DNA of 64,000 nt from Cacajao melanocephalus. Taxonomy: Eukaryota; Chordata; Mammalia; Primates; Pitheciidae. The notes under the pieces were generated by a model. It saw only the letters and a program-made list of their open reading frames with translations. It was not told where the DNA came from and ran no database searches. Shown in pieces: positions 52,501 to 62,674 of this stretch; position 1 is the first letter of the stretch; each line of letters begins with the position of its first letter. Position numbers and translations under genes: made by a program. The stretch is from positions 1 through 64,000 of the forward strand of contig CAUYLG010013649.1 of NCBI GenBank assembly GCA_963573385.1, given 5' to 3'.

Positions 52501-55500
52501 AATGTTTATTAAGTGGTAATGTAAACAAAATGTACAATGGTCTGAAGAGTAAATGTGGGTTCCAACAACAAGCTGAACTATTTAACCAGAGAAGCAAAAT
52601 TTATGCAGTATGAAGTGCCTTTGTAATTTTGAGAATTAAACAACAAACTATAACCACAGGTCAAGTATCACTAATTCACAAATCCAAAATTCAAAAAGGT
52701 TCCAAAATCTAAAACTTTCTGGGAGAGGACATGACACTCAATAGAAATGCTCACTGTAGCATTTCAAATTTTCAGATTAGGGATGCTGAGTCCAACATTT
52801 CAGATAAGTGATACTGAACCAGTATAGAAATTCTGATGCCTTACGAAAAAAATATCACTTTAAATTAAAGGTTCCAATAATTTCTCAGTCTCTGAATTTA
52901 CCTTAAAGAGTATGGTTATATCCTATACATAATGTTAATTTATTTTTTTGAGGAATTCCACAGCATACCAAATCCAGTGACCAAATCCGTTGCTGGAAAT
53001 TTTTCCAATACAAATTTATAATCTAGCAGATCAGAAATTTATTTAAGACTCTCTTGTCGGGAATAGTGGCTCATGCCTTGCCTGTAATCCCAGCATTCTG
53101 GGAAGCCTAGACAGGCAGAACGCTTGAGCTTAGGAGTCTGAGACCATCCTGGGTAACATGGTAAAATCGTCTCTACCAAAACTACAAACAATGAGCCAGG
53201 CATGGTGGCGCACGCCTGTGGTCCCAGCTACTCAGGAGGCTGAGGTAGGAGGACTGCTTGAGCCTGGAAGGTAGCGGTTACAGTTGAGCTGAGATCGCCC
53301 CACAGCACTCCAGCCTGGGTGACTGAGTGGGACCCCATCTCAAAAACAAAAAATACAAACAGACAAAAAGAGAAATCTATTTATACTCTTTTCTGATTTA
53401 GTCCTCTTTCAAACACAGGGGATTCATCTGCATAGAGAAAAGAAGGAAGTTGGAAAAATCAATAAAGAATTAAATCTAAACCTGAAAATAAAAATCATTA
53501 TGAAACCTACCTAAAATTAGGAATAATTACTTACTGCACACAACTTATGACTCTGACATTATTTTGTAAATAGGCAAAATGAGTTTTGTGGTATATTTCA
53601 CGCTAACAATACAGTTTAAAAATTTGGGGGATTTTTCAATAACAAAGAAGTAGGCCTTAGTACTTTTAAGTACTGCCACCCCGCAACTGGTTGTTAGCTC
53701 ACCATAAGTATTTGTTTACCAGTATACACAATCCATCATAGTAACAACTATTACCATTAAAAAATGCAAAGAATAATTTAAAATGTCTTCATACTATACT
53801 TCAAGATGAGACTTAATAACAATCAGCAAACTTTTGATTTAAAGGGTTACCCTGGCTTGTCGATGTGACTAATAAGAGCTGGTAATGTAAATAAGTAAAG
53901 GCCAGATCTATTATTTTGGAATAAAGAGGAGACAATAATTTAAAACACATACGTTTTACATTGCCAGTCGTTAGCACTAAATAGGCCTCGGCTCTTTTCT
54001 GCAAGTGTCTTTCCTATTTCAGTGCCCCCAGCTTTCATCATCTTGGCCTCAGTTGTCTTCTCTGAAAACAGAAAAATCATGAAAGATGAACCCAGAGAAA
54101 CAAAGAAATGAAGTATATACAGTATAAACAGAATCTTCCTTAAATACTTACCCCGACCACATCGATTACAACTGGTTCTTCTAGCAAAGTTTACATTTCC
54201 ACATCTGAAACAGAATAAAAAGTATTTATAAAAATTTAAATTTGTAAAATTTTGCATTTTAATGTGTCCTCACTACATACCTGGAATCCAGAACTTCTAA
54301 CCCATCTTAGTCATGTTGATGTCAATGTTACCTACCAAAAAACTCCTCACAATTTAGCGGGGGGGAAATATTAGATCTGGAGTCACAAATCCAGGATAAG
54401 AAATCCCTATCTACCATTTACCAGCTATATCATCTTGGTTATGTTACTTAGGATCTTTGCCGCAAGTCCTCACATTAGTACACATCATTAGTTATAATCT
54501 CTTTACAAAGTTGGAAGTGAGAGTCTACTCTACTTCACTAATTACGTACAAGGTACCAGGGAGTTTTAAATCCTAGGGGTGGACCAATGAGAAAAAAACC
54601 CTACAAATCAAGGAGGGCTTCATGGATCTTAATGAAATTATCTTTTTTGCAGGTAGCAGGTAGGATGGTAAGTAATCAAAGATGATAGGTTGTAGTGACT
54701 AAAAATACAAAAACGTTCAATAATTGTAAGTAAACTGAGTTTTACAGGGCATTTCTCAAACCTGAGACTTAGCTGAGAAAAGTGACACAACCACCAAAAC
54801 CAATCAACTCATGTAGTACAGCATGACTTTATGCTTATGCTCAACAAACTCAAACCTAAAGAATTACTGGTTCACTCACATGACCTTAGTAGTGCACGTG
54901 TACACGCTTACATTTTTAAAGGCCGATTTTTAAGGCCTTATACTAGAATACAACACAGATGTGAAGTATGGGATGAAACACTCTAAATAATGTTTAGGCT
55001 AAGTTTTTCCCCTAAAAATATTCCTTATGACTCCATTAAGCATGGACAATATACTCTAAAAATGTCTCCTGGATTTATACAACTTGTACAAGCAACATTC
55101 TATTCATATATTTGTAAATGAGTTGAAATGCACTCAATCCTTGAGTCCTACCTCAAATATCTACCTGTGCTGTCATTAAAGACACTGACAAAAGCACATT
55201 ATTTTACACGTAACAACAAAAGTCAGAAGTTGTTCTTTTGAACGTTTTCAATAATGTCTTCCCACTCAGAGCAATATTATTCACAACATATAACTTTGGT
55301 TCTATTCAATATCATTTGTTAGGCTTCAACTACTCCTTCAGGTCATCTTACTATCAAATTACTATCAATGGCTACCAATTAGAATTTGTCATTGTTTACA
55401 TACCCTATCCACGTTATTTTATGTATTAATTATAAAAGAGCAATTCTATTCCTATTTTTTAGCAGTTAAATAAGTAACAGAATTTTAATTAAACCCAGGT

Positions 55501-56432
55501 TTGTTTCAAAGTTTTTGCTCTTTACAATCAAAACATCTTTATGGCTAATTTAGGTACAAGAAATACAAGTTTTTATCTGAACATGAGTCATATATTAAAT
55601 TATTTTTCATGTTATTTCTGCATAGATACACCTATTTGTGCACCCTTCAAAAAAAAAATCTGATTAACAATTTAGTAGAGCACATTGGCTTCAGCAACAA
55701 TGTCAAAAAGCAGAGCCACTAACACACGTGCTTCACTGCTGCAGGCATCTTAAGGGCTGAATAGGCAAAAACACAGGCCTCTTCCCTCCTTTTCGGCTCT
55801 AAGGAGGCGAAAAGCCCAATTCTTGTGGAGAAATTAATGATCGACAAAGAAAATGGTCAGAATTTCCCAAACCAAAGAGAGGCAAAGCTTGGGGAAACGA
55901 GAAAAAATAGTACGGAGGAAAAGTTTGCGTAAAAATACAAAACAAGGTAAACTATAAGAGGCAAAAGGACGAGTGCGAGAAAGCACTATTTTCCGTGAAC
56001 AAGAATAAAGTTCTGCAGGGAAAAGTCACGTGGGGGAGATCCAACACGGAGCTGGCCCGACGGAGAGGTTTCCTATCGCTGAAACCTGGCCGGGGTGGGG
56101 GTGGGGTGTGGGGGCAAAAAGGCAGGCCATCTCGCACTCTAAAGAGAGACCACCTTGGAGAGGTAATGTCGAGGAAACGCTGGAGACGTATCTAGAACAA
56201 AGACTCCGGGAAAGACCTCTCTCATGAGGAGACTGGGAGACTTCTTCCCGCCCGGGAACTGGCAGTTCGCCGCCCCTTACAGCACGGGAAATCATAGAAA
56301 AGGAAAATGCCGAACGGACCTGGGAAAGCCTCCACTAATAGACCTCGCCCCAATTCAGGACCCTTCTTGAACTCACTTTTTGTCAGGGCAAATCCAGTCC
56401 CCGTCACTAACTCGGAAATTCTTGGTCGACAT
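40510..56432 (-). CDS. ZRANB2: ZRANB2 (zinc finger Ran-binding-domain-containing 2; ZNF265/ZIS), ten coding exons
   Basis: Complete coding region, 990 nt plus stop, joined from 56377-56432, 54152-54204, 53953-54061, 52310-52392, 47935-48011, 47562-47696, 46269-46438, 44713-44799, 42216-42374 and 40510-40573; phases agree at every junction and all introns are GT-AG. The product is a nuclear splicing regulator. Two RanBP2-type zinc fingers (C15, C20, C31, C34 and C71, C74, C85, C88, with N24 and N78) bind single-stranded RNA containing AGGUAA. A basic patch RKKKKYRGK (129-137) may act as a nuclear localisation signal, followed by an acidic stretch (about 145-193) and a C-terminal SR-rich domain (about 199-330). 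The family is known to contact U1-70K and U2AF1. Length equals the 330-residue isoform. Residue 198 is proline here; I recall serine in human. A shorter C-terminal isoform is known but could not be assigned. Confidence 0.97.
40574..42215 (-). other. ZRANB2: ZRANB2 intron 9
   Basis: 1.6 kb between the weak exon 9 donor and the last exon. It contains an L3/CR1-like LINE relic on the opposite strand (about 41098-41490). Confidence 0.9.
41098..41490 (+). repeat. L3/CR1-like LINE relic
   Basis: Translation of 41133-41246 gives [22 protein letters not shown] and then GIENMFIKF, which mirrors the reverse transcriptase palm of CR1/L3 elements (VPQGxxLGxxLF...N.L...). Two stops and loss of the catalytic aspartate pair show it is dead. 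It is antisense to ZRANB2 in intron 9. Confidence 0.7.
42216..42374 (-). CDS. ZRANB2: ZRANB2 exon 9 (SR domain)
   Basis: 159 nt (53 codons) encoding residues about 257-309, including SSSPRKRSY and the basic [14 protein letters not shown]. Acceptor AATGAAG has a poor pyrimidine tract, and donor AAAG|GTTTGG is non-consensus at +3 to +5. Reading through this donor gives FGFL and a stop. Confidence 0.95.
43083..43168 (-). ncRNA. MIR186: microRNA precursor mir-186
   Basis: An 86-nt hairpin in ZRANB2 intron 8, same strand as the host, matching the human precursor as I know it. The 5p product lies at 43154-43133 and the 3p product at 43115-43094. The arms pair well across a loop of about 17 nt rich in T and A. 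It is processed from the ZRANB2 primary transcript and represses target mRNAs post-transcriptionally. Confidence 0.95.
43329..43610 (-). repeat. Alu in ZRANB2 intron 8
   Basis: 'tttttttgagacagggtctt' to 'aatgagcctggc'. Its orientation is sense with respect to the ZRANB2/mir-186 transcript, about 160 bases upstream of the hairpin. Confidence 0.93.
44244..44400 (-). repeat. Alu fragment
   Basis: 'gatacatggtctccctcctc' to 'ataagccactgtgtttggct', about one arm long, old. Confidence 0.75.
44713..44799 (-). CDS. ZRANB2: ZRANB2 exon 8 (SR domain)
   Basis: 87 nt encoding alternating Arg-Ser residues (about 228-256). Both ends fall after base 2 of a codon, so skipping keeps the frame. Donor CAAG|GTGAAT. 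Confidence 0.95.
46269..46438 (-). CDS. ZRANB2: ZRANB2 exon 7 (acidic to SR transition)
   Basis: 170 nt encoding residues 172-227, beginning [12 protein letters not shown] and moving into RS/SS dipeptides. P198 is coded by CCT. The donor CCAG|GTAAAC contains AGGTAA. Confidence 0.95.
46780..47400 (+). repeat. L2-like sequence in ZRANB2 intron 6
   Basis: 'acacttactctggcctgaca'-like and 'tttcagcgcaaacttcacct' segments in L2 order, followed by 'tatttatatcttccctcaac'. Confidence 0.5.
47562..47696 (-). CDS. ZRANB2: ZRANB2 exon 6 (basic patch and acidic region)
   Basis: 135 nt, exactly 45 codons, phase 0 at both ends. It encodes [11 protein letters not shown] followed by a run rich in glutamate and aspartate. 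Skipping it would keep the frame and remove the putative nuclear signal. Confidence 0.95.
47935..48011 (-). CDS. ZRANB2: ZRANB2 exon 5
   Basis: 77 nt ending in phase 0. It encodes a glycine-rich turn ([14 protein letters not shown]) and an acidic stretch up to E126. The exon-intron junction reads GAG|GTAAGC, which contains AGGTAA. Confidence 0.95.
48012..52309 (-). other. ZRANB2: ZRANB2 intron 4 (largest intron)
   Basis: 4.3 kb, AT-rich and poor in young repeats. An L2-like end near 49560-49790 and a poly-T run at 50170-50190 were seen; purine-rich sequence near 50800-51450 gives short open frames without coding character. Confidence 0.9.
49560..49790 (+). repeat. L2-like 3' end
   Basis: 'gtatccccagcaccttgcac' and 'aggaatgaa' fit an L2 terminus. 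Confidence 0.4.
52310..52392 (-). CDS. ZRANB2: ZRANB2 exon 4 (finger 2)
   Basis: 83 nt, acceptor CTAAAG, donor GTACGA. It encodes [15 protein letters not shown] and onward to residue 100, giving C74, N78, C85 and C88 of the second finger. Confidence 0.95.
52655..52819. mobile_element. palindromic DNA-transposon relic
   Basis: Imperfect inverted ends ('aggtcaagtatcactaa' and 'aagtgatactgaacc') flank a body with the 'gattagggatgctga' motif of a short Tigger-class element. Confidence 0.55.
53054..53350 (+). repeat. Alu (J-like) in ZRANB2 intron 3
   Basis: 'gtcgggaatagtggctcatg' to 'accccatctcaaaaac', both arms, many substitutions. Confidence 0.92.
53953..54061 (-). CDS. ZRANB2: ZRANB2 exon 3 (linker and start of finger 2)
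   Basis: 109 nt, acceptor TTTTCAG, donor GTATGT. It encodes the linker from E37 to DWQCK, supplying W69 and C71 of finger 2. Intron 2 before it is only 90 nt. Confidence 0.95.
54062..54151 (-). other. ZRANB2: ZRANB2 intron 2 (90 nt)
   Basis: An unusually short intron between the two finger exons with a normal GTAAGT donor and TTTTCAG acceptor. Confidence 0.93.
54152..54204 (-). CDS. ZRANB2: ZRANB2 exon 2 (finger 1 core)
   Basis: 53 nt between a TTTCAG acceptor and a GTAAGT donor. It encodes [17 protein letters not shown], with C20, N24, C31 and C34 completing the first RanBP2-type finger. Confidence 0.95.
54205..56376 (-). other. ZRANB2: ZRANB2 intron 1
   Basis: 2.2 kb, mostly AT-rich with a CpG-rich 5' end. 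A MIR-like stretch lies near 54370-54480; otherwise no repeat or RNA was recognised. Confidence 0.85.
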
Positions 56433-56530
56433 CTTGAACGCCACCAGCACAGCCACCCGCAGCTATGTCTTCACGGGAGAAAGCGGGCCGGGGACTTTCG
56501 GCAACTCGGGGCTGTCCCGACGACGCCTGA
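56377..56530 (-). CDS. ZRANB2: ZRANB2 exon 1 (5' UTR plus residues 1-18)
   Basis: The ATG at 56432 has A at -3 (CAAG before ATG). It begins [13 protein letters not shown] and carries W13 and C15 of finger 1. It ends two bases into codon 19 at a strong GTGAGT donor. The leader up to about 56530 contains no upstream ATG in its last 100 bases. The 5' limit is approximate. Confidence 0.9.
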
Positions 56531-56830
56531 CTCTCGCCTGCTACTGCGTAAGGGTTTGACAGTGAGGGCACTGGTTAGGAATTCAGCTTGAAAATTGTTG
56601 TCCAGACTAAGAGGCCTACGCTATTGTTTCTGAGATGAAAAAGTTAAAATACAAATACCTTTTCTAGGACTAAACTAACAGGCGCCACAAGGACAACCCA
56701 GGCTGGAGGCCTTCGTGGCACTAGAAGCCTCGGAGAGCCCCCTGCAGGTGGGAGGACCCTAGAGTAAAGTACTTCCGCTTCCATAGGCGGAGCTGGAAAG
56801 GTGGAGGCGGAAGTGACTGATCAATTCGGG
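56433..56830. promoter_or_regulatory. ZRANB2 CpG-rich promoter with inverted ETS-type pair
   Basis: CpG density is raised from about 56.0 to 56.85 kb, with no TATA box near the inferred start. ACTTCCG at 56771-56777 and its exact inverse CGGAAGT at 56808-56814 form a pair of ETS/GABP-like sites. In human an antisense lncRNA starts close by, so two-way activity is plausible; that is inference. Confidence 0.55.
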
Positions 56831-57219
56831 GGCGTGAGGTTCGTTTGGCTCTTCAAGTTTTTAGAGAAATTATTTTACTAAAGCACAAGAATTCTGTTAT
56901 TTCATAAACATAGGATATCGTTTAGAAACCTTTTTTTAATACATAAATAGGTGTAACAGATAAATAAGCAACTTATACGTGGGAACCAACTGGTAATTTA
57001 AAAACTGAGATATTGCCAACATTGTTTAAATTACCAGTGTCTTTCCTGATTCCGTCCCATTACTTTCTTCCTGAGATAATACTTTCCCATATTTGGGATT
57101 TATTTTCTTGCTTTTTAAAAACTTAATTTATGTACATTGTTAGTCCAAACTGCCCCATTTTTGTAAGACCCCCCCTCACCATTTTGCAGGCCTTAGTCAA
57201 AGTGAAACATTCCACGAGG

Positions 57220-57500
57220 TTCGGGCGGTGAGAAACAGCCTGCCTCTTATTATATTCTGCCGGGAGAAAGTGCAAAGAACACCACATTCCACCGGAGCAA
57301 GGGCCAGAACCGCCTCATACTGGGAACACTTATCAATATTTTCCTATGCAGCAGGCCATGGGCCCGCAGACTGCTCCAACCTAGGCCTATAAATCACCCC
57401 AGCCTGTAAGTAGCAGTGGGCACTGGCATTAAGCTGGTCTCCCACCTCTGTAGGTCTTATGCTGGATGTAAAGCCTGCATTTGCTGTTAAGCCACCCTCT
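57220..57500 (+). repeat. possible solo LTR fragment (family unknown)
   Basis: GC-richer island with CCTATAAATCACCCC (TATAAA at 57388-57393) followed by 'ggtctcccacctctgtaggt' and pyrimidine-rich sequence, an order typical of endogenous retroviral LTRs. Not matched to a named family. No coding sequence is present. Confidence 0.35.
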
Positions 57501-57813
57501 CTTTCTTTAACACTGGCCTTTCAAAACCTAACATACATGTATGTTTAATTTGATGAGCTGTATCAGGATAGTTGGTTATGTACTCTTTTTTGTTCATGCA
57601 ACATTGTGCTTCTAAATTAATCCTAGGTAATGGCATGTAGAAGTGTATAGGTGTAGTTCTGTTATTTTCACTGATGTATACTGGTAATATTCCTTGTGAC
57701 AGTTTATTCCTTCTGTTTACCAGACTTGGTTTTACAAACAACCCTAGTATGAGCATTCTTATGCATAGATTATGGTATATAAATGCAAGATATTTTTTAG
57801 AATACAGCATATA

Positions 57814-58139
57814 CAGTCATGCCTCACTTAATGATAGGGAAACGTTCTGAGAAATGCCACTTTCCGCAATTTTGCTTGTGTGAACATCATAGAATGTACT
57901 TACACAGGCCTAACAGGTAAAGCCTACCATACACCTAGGCTATATGGTATAGCCTATTGCTGCTAGGCTACAAACCTTTATAACATTTTATTGTGCTAAA
58001 TACTGTAGGCAATTGTAACACAGTATTTGTGTATCTAAACATAAAAAAGGTACAGTAAAAATATGGTATTATAATCTTATAGGACTACCTTTGTATATGT
58101 GGTTCATCACTGACTGAAATGTCTTTATGCAAGTGTGAC
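57814..58139 (+). mobile_element. Tigger-type DNA transposon
   Basis: Ends 'cagtcatgcctcacttaatg' and 'tatgcaagtgtgact' are inverted repeats next to TA dinucleotides. The body 'cacctaggctatatggtata' is a well-known short element of the TcMar-Tigger class. Confidence 0.8.
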
Positions 58140-58189
58140 TATATTTAGGAGAGGAATTGTTCAACTACTTTCTAGTTATAATTGTTGCT

Positions 58190-59010
58190 TTAAAATCTGT
58201 ATTATAACATTTTGGTCATCTAGGAGTTGGCAGGTATTGATTATATTTTCCCTTGCAAGTTGGGCACGTTTTTCCATTTCTTTTGTGCTGTGTAATTATA
58301 GATTTTATCCAGGACATTTTGAATATTATGTTGCATAGACTGAGTCCTGTTAAACAGCTTTGAGGAATGTTGCTTTTTATTTTGTTTTAGGAGGCAATCA
58401 ATTGAATTTGTTTCAGGTCAAAAGTTCAGTCTCATCTTCTGTGAGTACTGGTTCCATGTCAGCTGGGTTTTCAAAGGCTTTGTTATGCTGCTTTGGGTCT
58501 GTCTTATACCTACAACACTCAGAGATTATTTGGGGATGTTAGCAATAGTTTAAATTGAAATTCAGTTTTCTATGCTATTTTGTGTCTGTCCTGCACGTGT
58601 TCAGTTTAGGTGTGAACACAGAACTTGTATGGGTTCATACATTGAATTAGGGGATCCTCTTCTCTAGCTCTCTCCTCTTACATTCCTCTCCCTTTGTCTT
58701 GCAAGATCCTTTGGCCAGAAATATGAGGTTCCTCTTGGAGTAAAACTCCAAGAAAGTAGTGAGAGAAAAGAGAGAGAAAAAATGTGGATTACCTCTACAA
58801 CTCTTCAGACCACAAAGGCCTCCTTTCCCATTCCCTTTGTCCAGAAAAACAGAGCTTCATTTAGTATTTAGATGTCCAAACCTAGGCCCTCACTCTTGGG
58901 CCAATGCCGAGAGAGAGAGATAAATGTAAAAAAATTCAGTATTCCCCCCAGTAACTTCTGGCCCACAAAAGCCTTCTATCCCCATTCATCTGGCAAGAAA
59001 TACAGGTTTC
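58190..59010 (-). repeat. old L1M-like 3' region, antisense, with degenerate tandem units
   Basis: 'ttatccaggacattttgaat' recalls antisense L1M. Between about 58690 and 59010 a unit of roughly 110-150 bases recurs in decayed form, each with a purine-rich AGAGAGAGA stretch and a 'ggccagaaatatgaggttcc'-like end. Confidence 0.4.
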
Positions 59011-59269
59011 TGTCAGTTTTTGCTGCCACCATAATTTCACTAGGTGTCAGGCCTCAAGTCAAAAGCTGTGAGAAAATAAGAAAAGCAAACACACAGAACA
59101 TTTCTCCAGGTTTTCATTCTCCACTCCAGTTTACCTGTTTTTGTTTGTTTGTTTGTTTTTCCAGAGTCTTCAGGTAGTTGCTTTTGGTATTTTTTCTTGA
59201 GTTTCTCACTGTAATTAATAGGAAGGTTAGGTTATTGTGGGCTTACTATGTCTCGGTTGGTACTGCAAG

Positions 59270-59880
59270 TCAGAGGAATGCAAATTAAAACCATGTGATA
59301 CCATTATACATTCATCAAACTGACTAAAATGAAAAATTCAGACAATACTAAGTGTCGGAAAGCATGAAGAGCAAGTGAAATTCCCATACATTGCTGGTGG
59401 AAGTATTAGTCGATACATCTACTTTGGAAAATATCAGAATCTATTAATCTGAACATTTTCATACACTATGACCCTGAAATTCCATTCTTAGGCATATTCC
59501 CAACAGGAATGCACATAATGTTCACTGAAGATGTTTATAATAATGTTCATAGCTGTACTATTCAAAATAGCCCAAACTGGAAGCTTCTCAATTGCTTAGC
59601 AGTGGTAGCCTGGATAAATAGTCACATATTTACGCAGTTGAAATGCTGTATACAGTAACAAGAATAACATATTACAATCATATTATTGAACAGTATTTAT
59701 TTCACTCACAATACAGTCTTAATTGAAAAAAAGCCAGACACAAATGGCATATGCTATATGATTCCATTTACATGAAATTCAAAAGCAGCAAAACTAATCT
59801 TGGATAGTGATCACCCTTGGGAGTAGGGAAGAGGTAGTGACTTGATGGTGTCGTTAGGAATAATAGATGCCAGAGCTGGT
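59270..59880 (+). repeat. L1M ORF2 end / 3' region
   Basis: 'gaatgcaaattaaaaccatg', 'attgctggtggaagtattag' and 'tatgaccctgaaattccatt' are classic late-ORF2 sequence of old L1. Frame broken. Confidence 0.8.
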
Positions 59881-59989
59881 AAATGACATGCAGTTAATGC
59901 AACAACAGTTATTCAACTGTACTAACTGTAGTTAGTAAAATTTTTTGGGAGAATTATGTGTCAAGAGAAAAATCCTCTGTACTAAGTCT

Positions 59990-62670
59990 GGGATAACAAT
60001 GAACAATATGCATGAATATATCTGATAATGGTCAGAAGAGGTTATTTGAGTTCAAGGACTATAGCTGATTTTTCAAAGAGGAATATTTCTACAGAAGAAA
60101 TTTCTTTCAGCTATCCTAATTTGAAAGAAAAATTCTACCCATTCTCTTTATTATGATTATATGCTCACCAAAGAGCCCTCTGATAATTTGTCTCCTCTCC
60201 TGAACACACTTAACCTACCATGGTGAAATACCCAGAGTGAATTTATCCATAAAAGTTATTCTTCTGGATTAAGCTCTCTTTTTAGACTGATAAATTGGCG
60301 TCCTGAAATGCCTATCAGTTGTCTATGGACCCTCTTAACATGTTGGTCCCCAGGAATTAGCTCTGGTGGAAGTGGTAAAGTTGAGTTTCTGAACCTACAA
60401 AGCTAAGAATCTGGCTCTAAATATTGTAATAGGGCTCACTCTGCTTGCAAGTAACAAAAATAAACGTAAAATGACTTAAATAACAAAAAGGGTGAGCATA
60501 TTATAAAGAGAAGGTGATGTTTGATGGAATGCCAGAGCAGGAGTGCAATAGTTCCAGAAAGAGCCTAAAAGAAGCTATCCTGTATTCAAGCAGCACAGTT
60601 TCTCTATTTGCTATACACATTATTCTTTCCTCAGAGTAGCTTTTCTGTAACTTAGTTCAGAAGACAAAAGCAATACTGCCCTTAGACGTGGGCAACTGGG
60701 GCTCCTAACCTGGTCCTACACCTGGCCTTCCTTGAGATGCCCTAATTCCCCTCGGGTGTCTTGGACCATCCAGCAGGACTGCTGGAACCAGAACACAGTA
60801 CTGTGTAGGTCCTGGACAATGGAAGTCCTGAGATGTTCTATTGCTCTTGGTGGTGGGGACCAGCCAGGTCAACAGGACCTGTTGGGTGGGACACCCTAAG
60901 CCTAGAGAAAATGTTATTGCCTTCTTTGTTTCTTCCCTTCAGGCCCTCCTGACCATACTGCCATCTTAGCATACTCGGGGTCCACCAGTGCCCCAGGATC
61001 TCTGGGACTAGCACCTGCAGGGTGGCCTAGGACTGGATGGCCCTGCCAGTTCCTGGAGAGCAACCTGGGGAGCCACAGCTACCACTGGATGGGGCATTAT
61101 TTATTTCATAAAATCTCATAAGTTTGGGCCACTGGAAGGATGCTTTTTCAGTGGTTTGAGGGTTATTTTCACTAACATCAGACACAGGATGAGTTCAGTG
61201 CTCTGGGATACCACTGCCCACCATGGATCCTTGGTCTGGAGCTGACCATGTGAGCCGGTATGTGGGCTCGTCCCTGACTGGTCAGACCAAGGAGCCACCT
61301 CTAGTGGACAGCGCTTGAAAGAGGTATGTGTGTCTGCAGACATCCTTTATTCTGGGGTCTCCTGACCTCACCCTGCTGCTGGCACTAGGGCAGTCATACC
61401 ACCCCTCCGCAAGCTCTGTGCCACATAACAGATACTACTTATCATGGCAATGCTTGCCTCCTTTCAGGGCTTTGAGACTGTAGCAATACAAAGCCAATGG
61501 GCCATTTCAATCAATGTCCTTTCTTACCTCTAATCAACATGGTGACAACCTATTCTGGATCGGTCTTAAGCCTTGTTGAACAAGTGATGGACATTGGTTG
61601 CCCAAATGGGATGGCTCTTTTTATCTATCCAGGGCCCCTCATCTGTCTTCACCACTGATAACTATATGTGGAAGGCAGGGCTGCAGCCAACCTTAAAAAG
61701 GTCACATTCTAGGGAGGCAGTCATTAAGGTCTAGATGATTCAAGAGAGAACATGGTTGAGAGATGTCCTATTCTATGTTAATGCAGTAAGTTCTATAAAT
61801 AAATGCTATTAATAAATTCCAAACAATAAATTTAATATGGCCACAATGTAAATAATTGTTTGCACTTTCCTGCATTCTCTCCGTAAGATCTGTGTTTGGG
61901 GTCATCATCAACAAAGTACACTAACAACATTTGAGTCATTAGCATCCAGTGTTCACAGGCAGCACAATGGATGTTGAAGCAATGTGAGTAATGCTGTAAT
62001 CAGCATTGAATAAATGGCACTATGGAACTGCAGAGGCAAGAAGAGCTATACGGTTCCAATTATAATAGGATCCAAGATCCTATCATTGTAAATGATAATC
62101 GTGTTACTACCTTTGCTTTGCAGTGATAGATATGAAATTAAACAGAAATTGTTTCTTTAGTAATAACAAATACAAATAGATGACTCCAAGAAACTAGGAA
62201 AAATTTTTATGTTTACCAGTTGGACAGTAAACAGTTATGTTAGTAGCTTTTCCTTGCCTTGACTCTTTAACAGTAAATCTCTCCATCTCACATGGGTCCA
62301 TGACTTTTATAATTATTTTTATAATCAAATGATTGCTATAGATAGGTTCTGGCTCTCCTTGAATATTTCCTCAAGGATTTTAATGCTCTATGGGCAGCCC
62401 TGGACAGAAGATAGTGTTGCTAAAGTGTTCAAGTTTCTAGCTCTCTTCCATTCAAGAAATTCCCACCTGGAACCTCTTAGCCCCCCACCTTCAAATTTCT
62501 AGATAGACTCTAGTTGCTTTTGCCTGAGTCAGGTGGGCACCTCTGTTTACTCAGCTATGTCAGTTTTTCAGGAGCATAGTGTAATGTATAGGCCTGACTG
62601 GTAAGAGGCACTCCTGTGGGAAAAGGGGAGAAAAGGGTAGTGCCCAGAGAAAAGAAAACGCAGTTAGTTC
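59990..62670. other. unassigned intergenic sequence
   Basis: No gene recognised. A GC-richer block at about 60640-61440 stands out from AT-rich surroundings; its open frames are short and show no known domain. It may be an old retroelement internal region, but I cannot name one. Confidence 0.5.
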
Positions 62671-62674
62671 TTGT

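Larger units (their letters stand above)
52393..53952 (-). other. ZRANB2: ZRANB2 intron 3
   Basis: 1.56 kb, containing an old Alu (53054-53350) and a palindromic DNA-transposon relic (52655-52819); the rest is AT-rich and unassigned. Confidence 0.9.

Noticed and set aside
60982..61343. 75-codon frame in the GC-richer block as a candidate gene
   Set aside because: No domain, no splice or poly(A) evidence and ordinary length for chance; kept only as an unassigned region.
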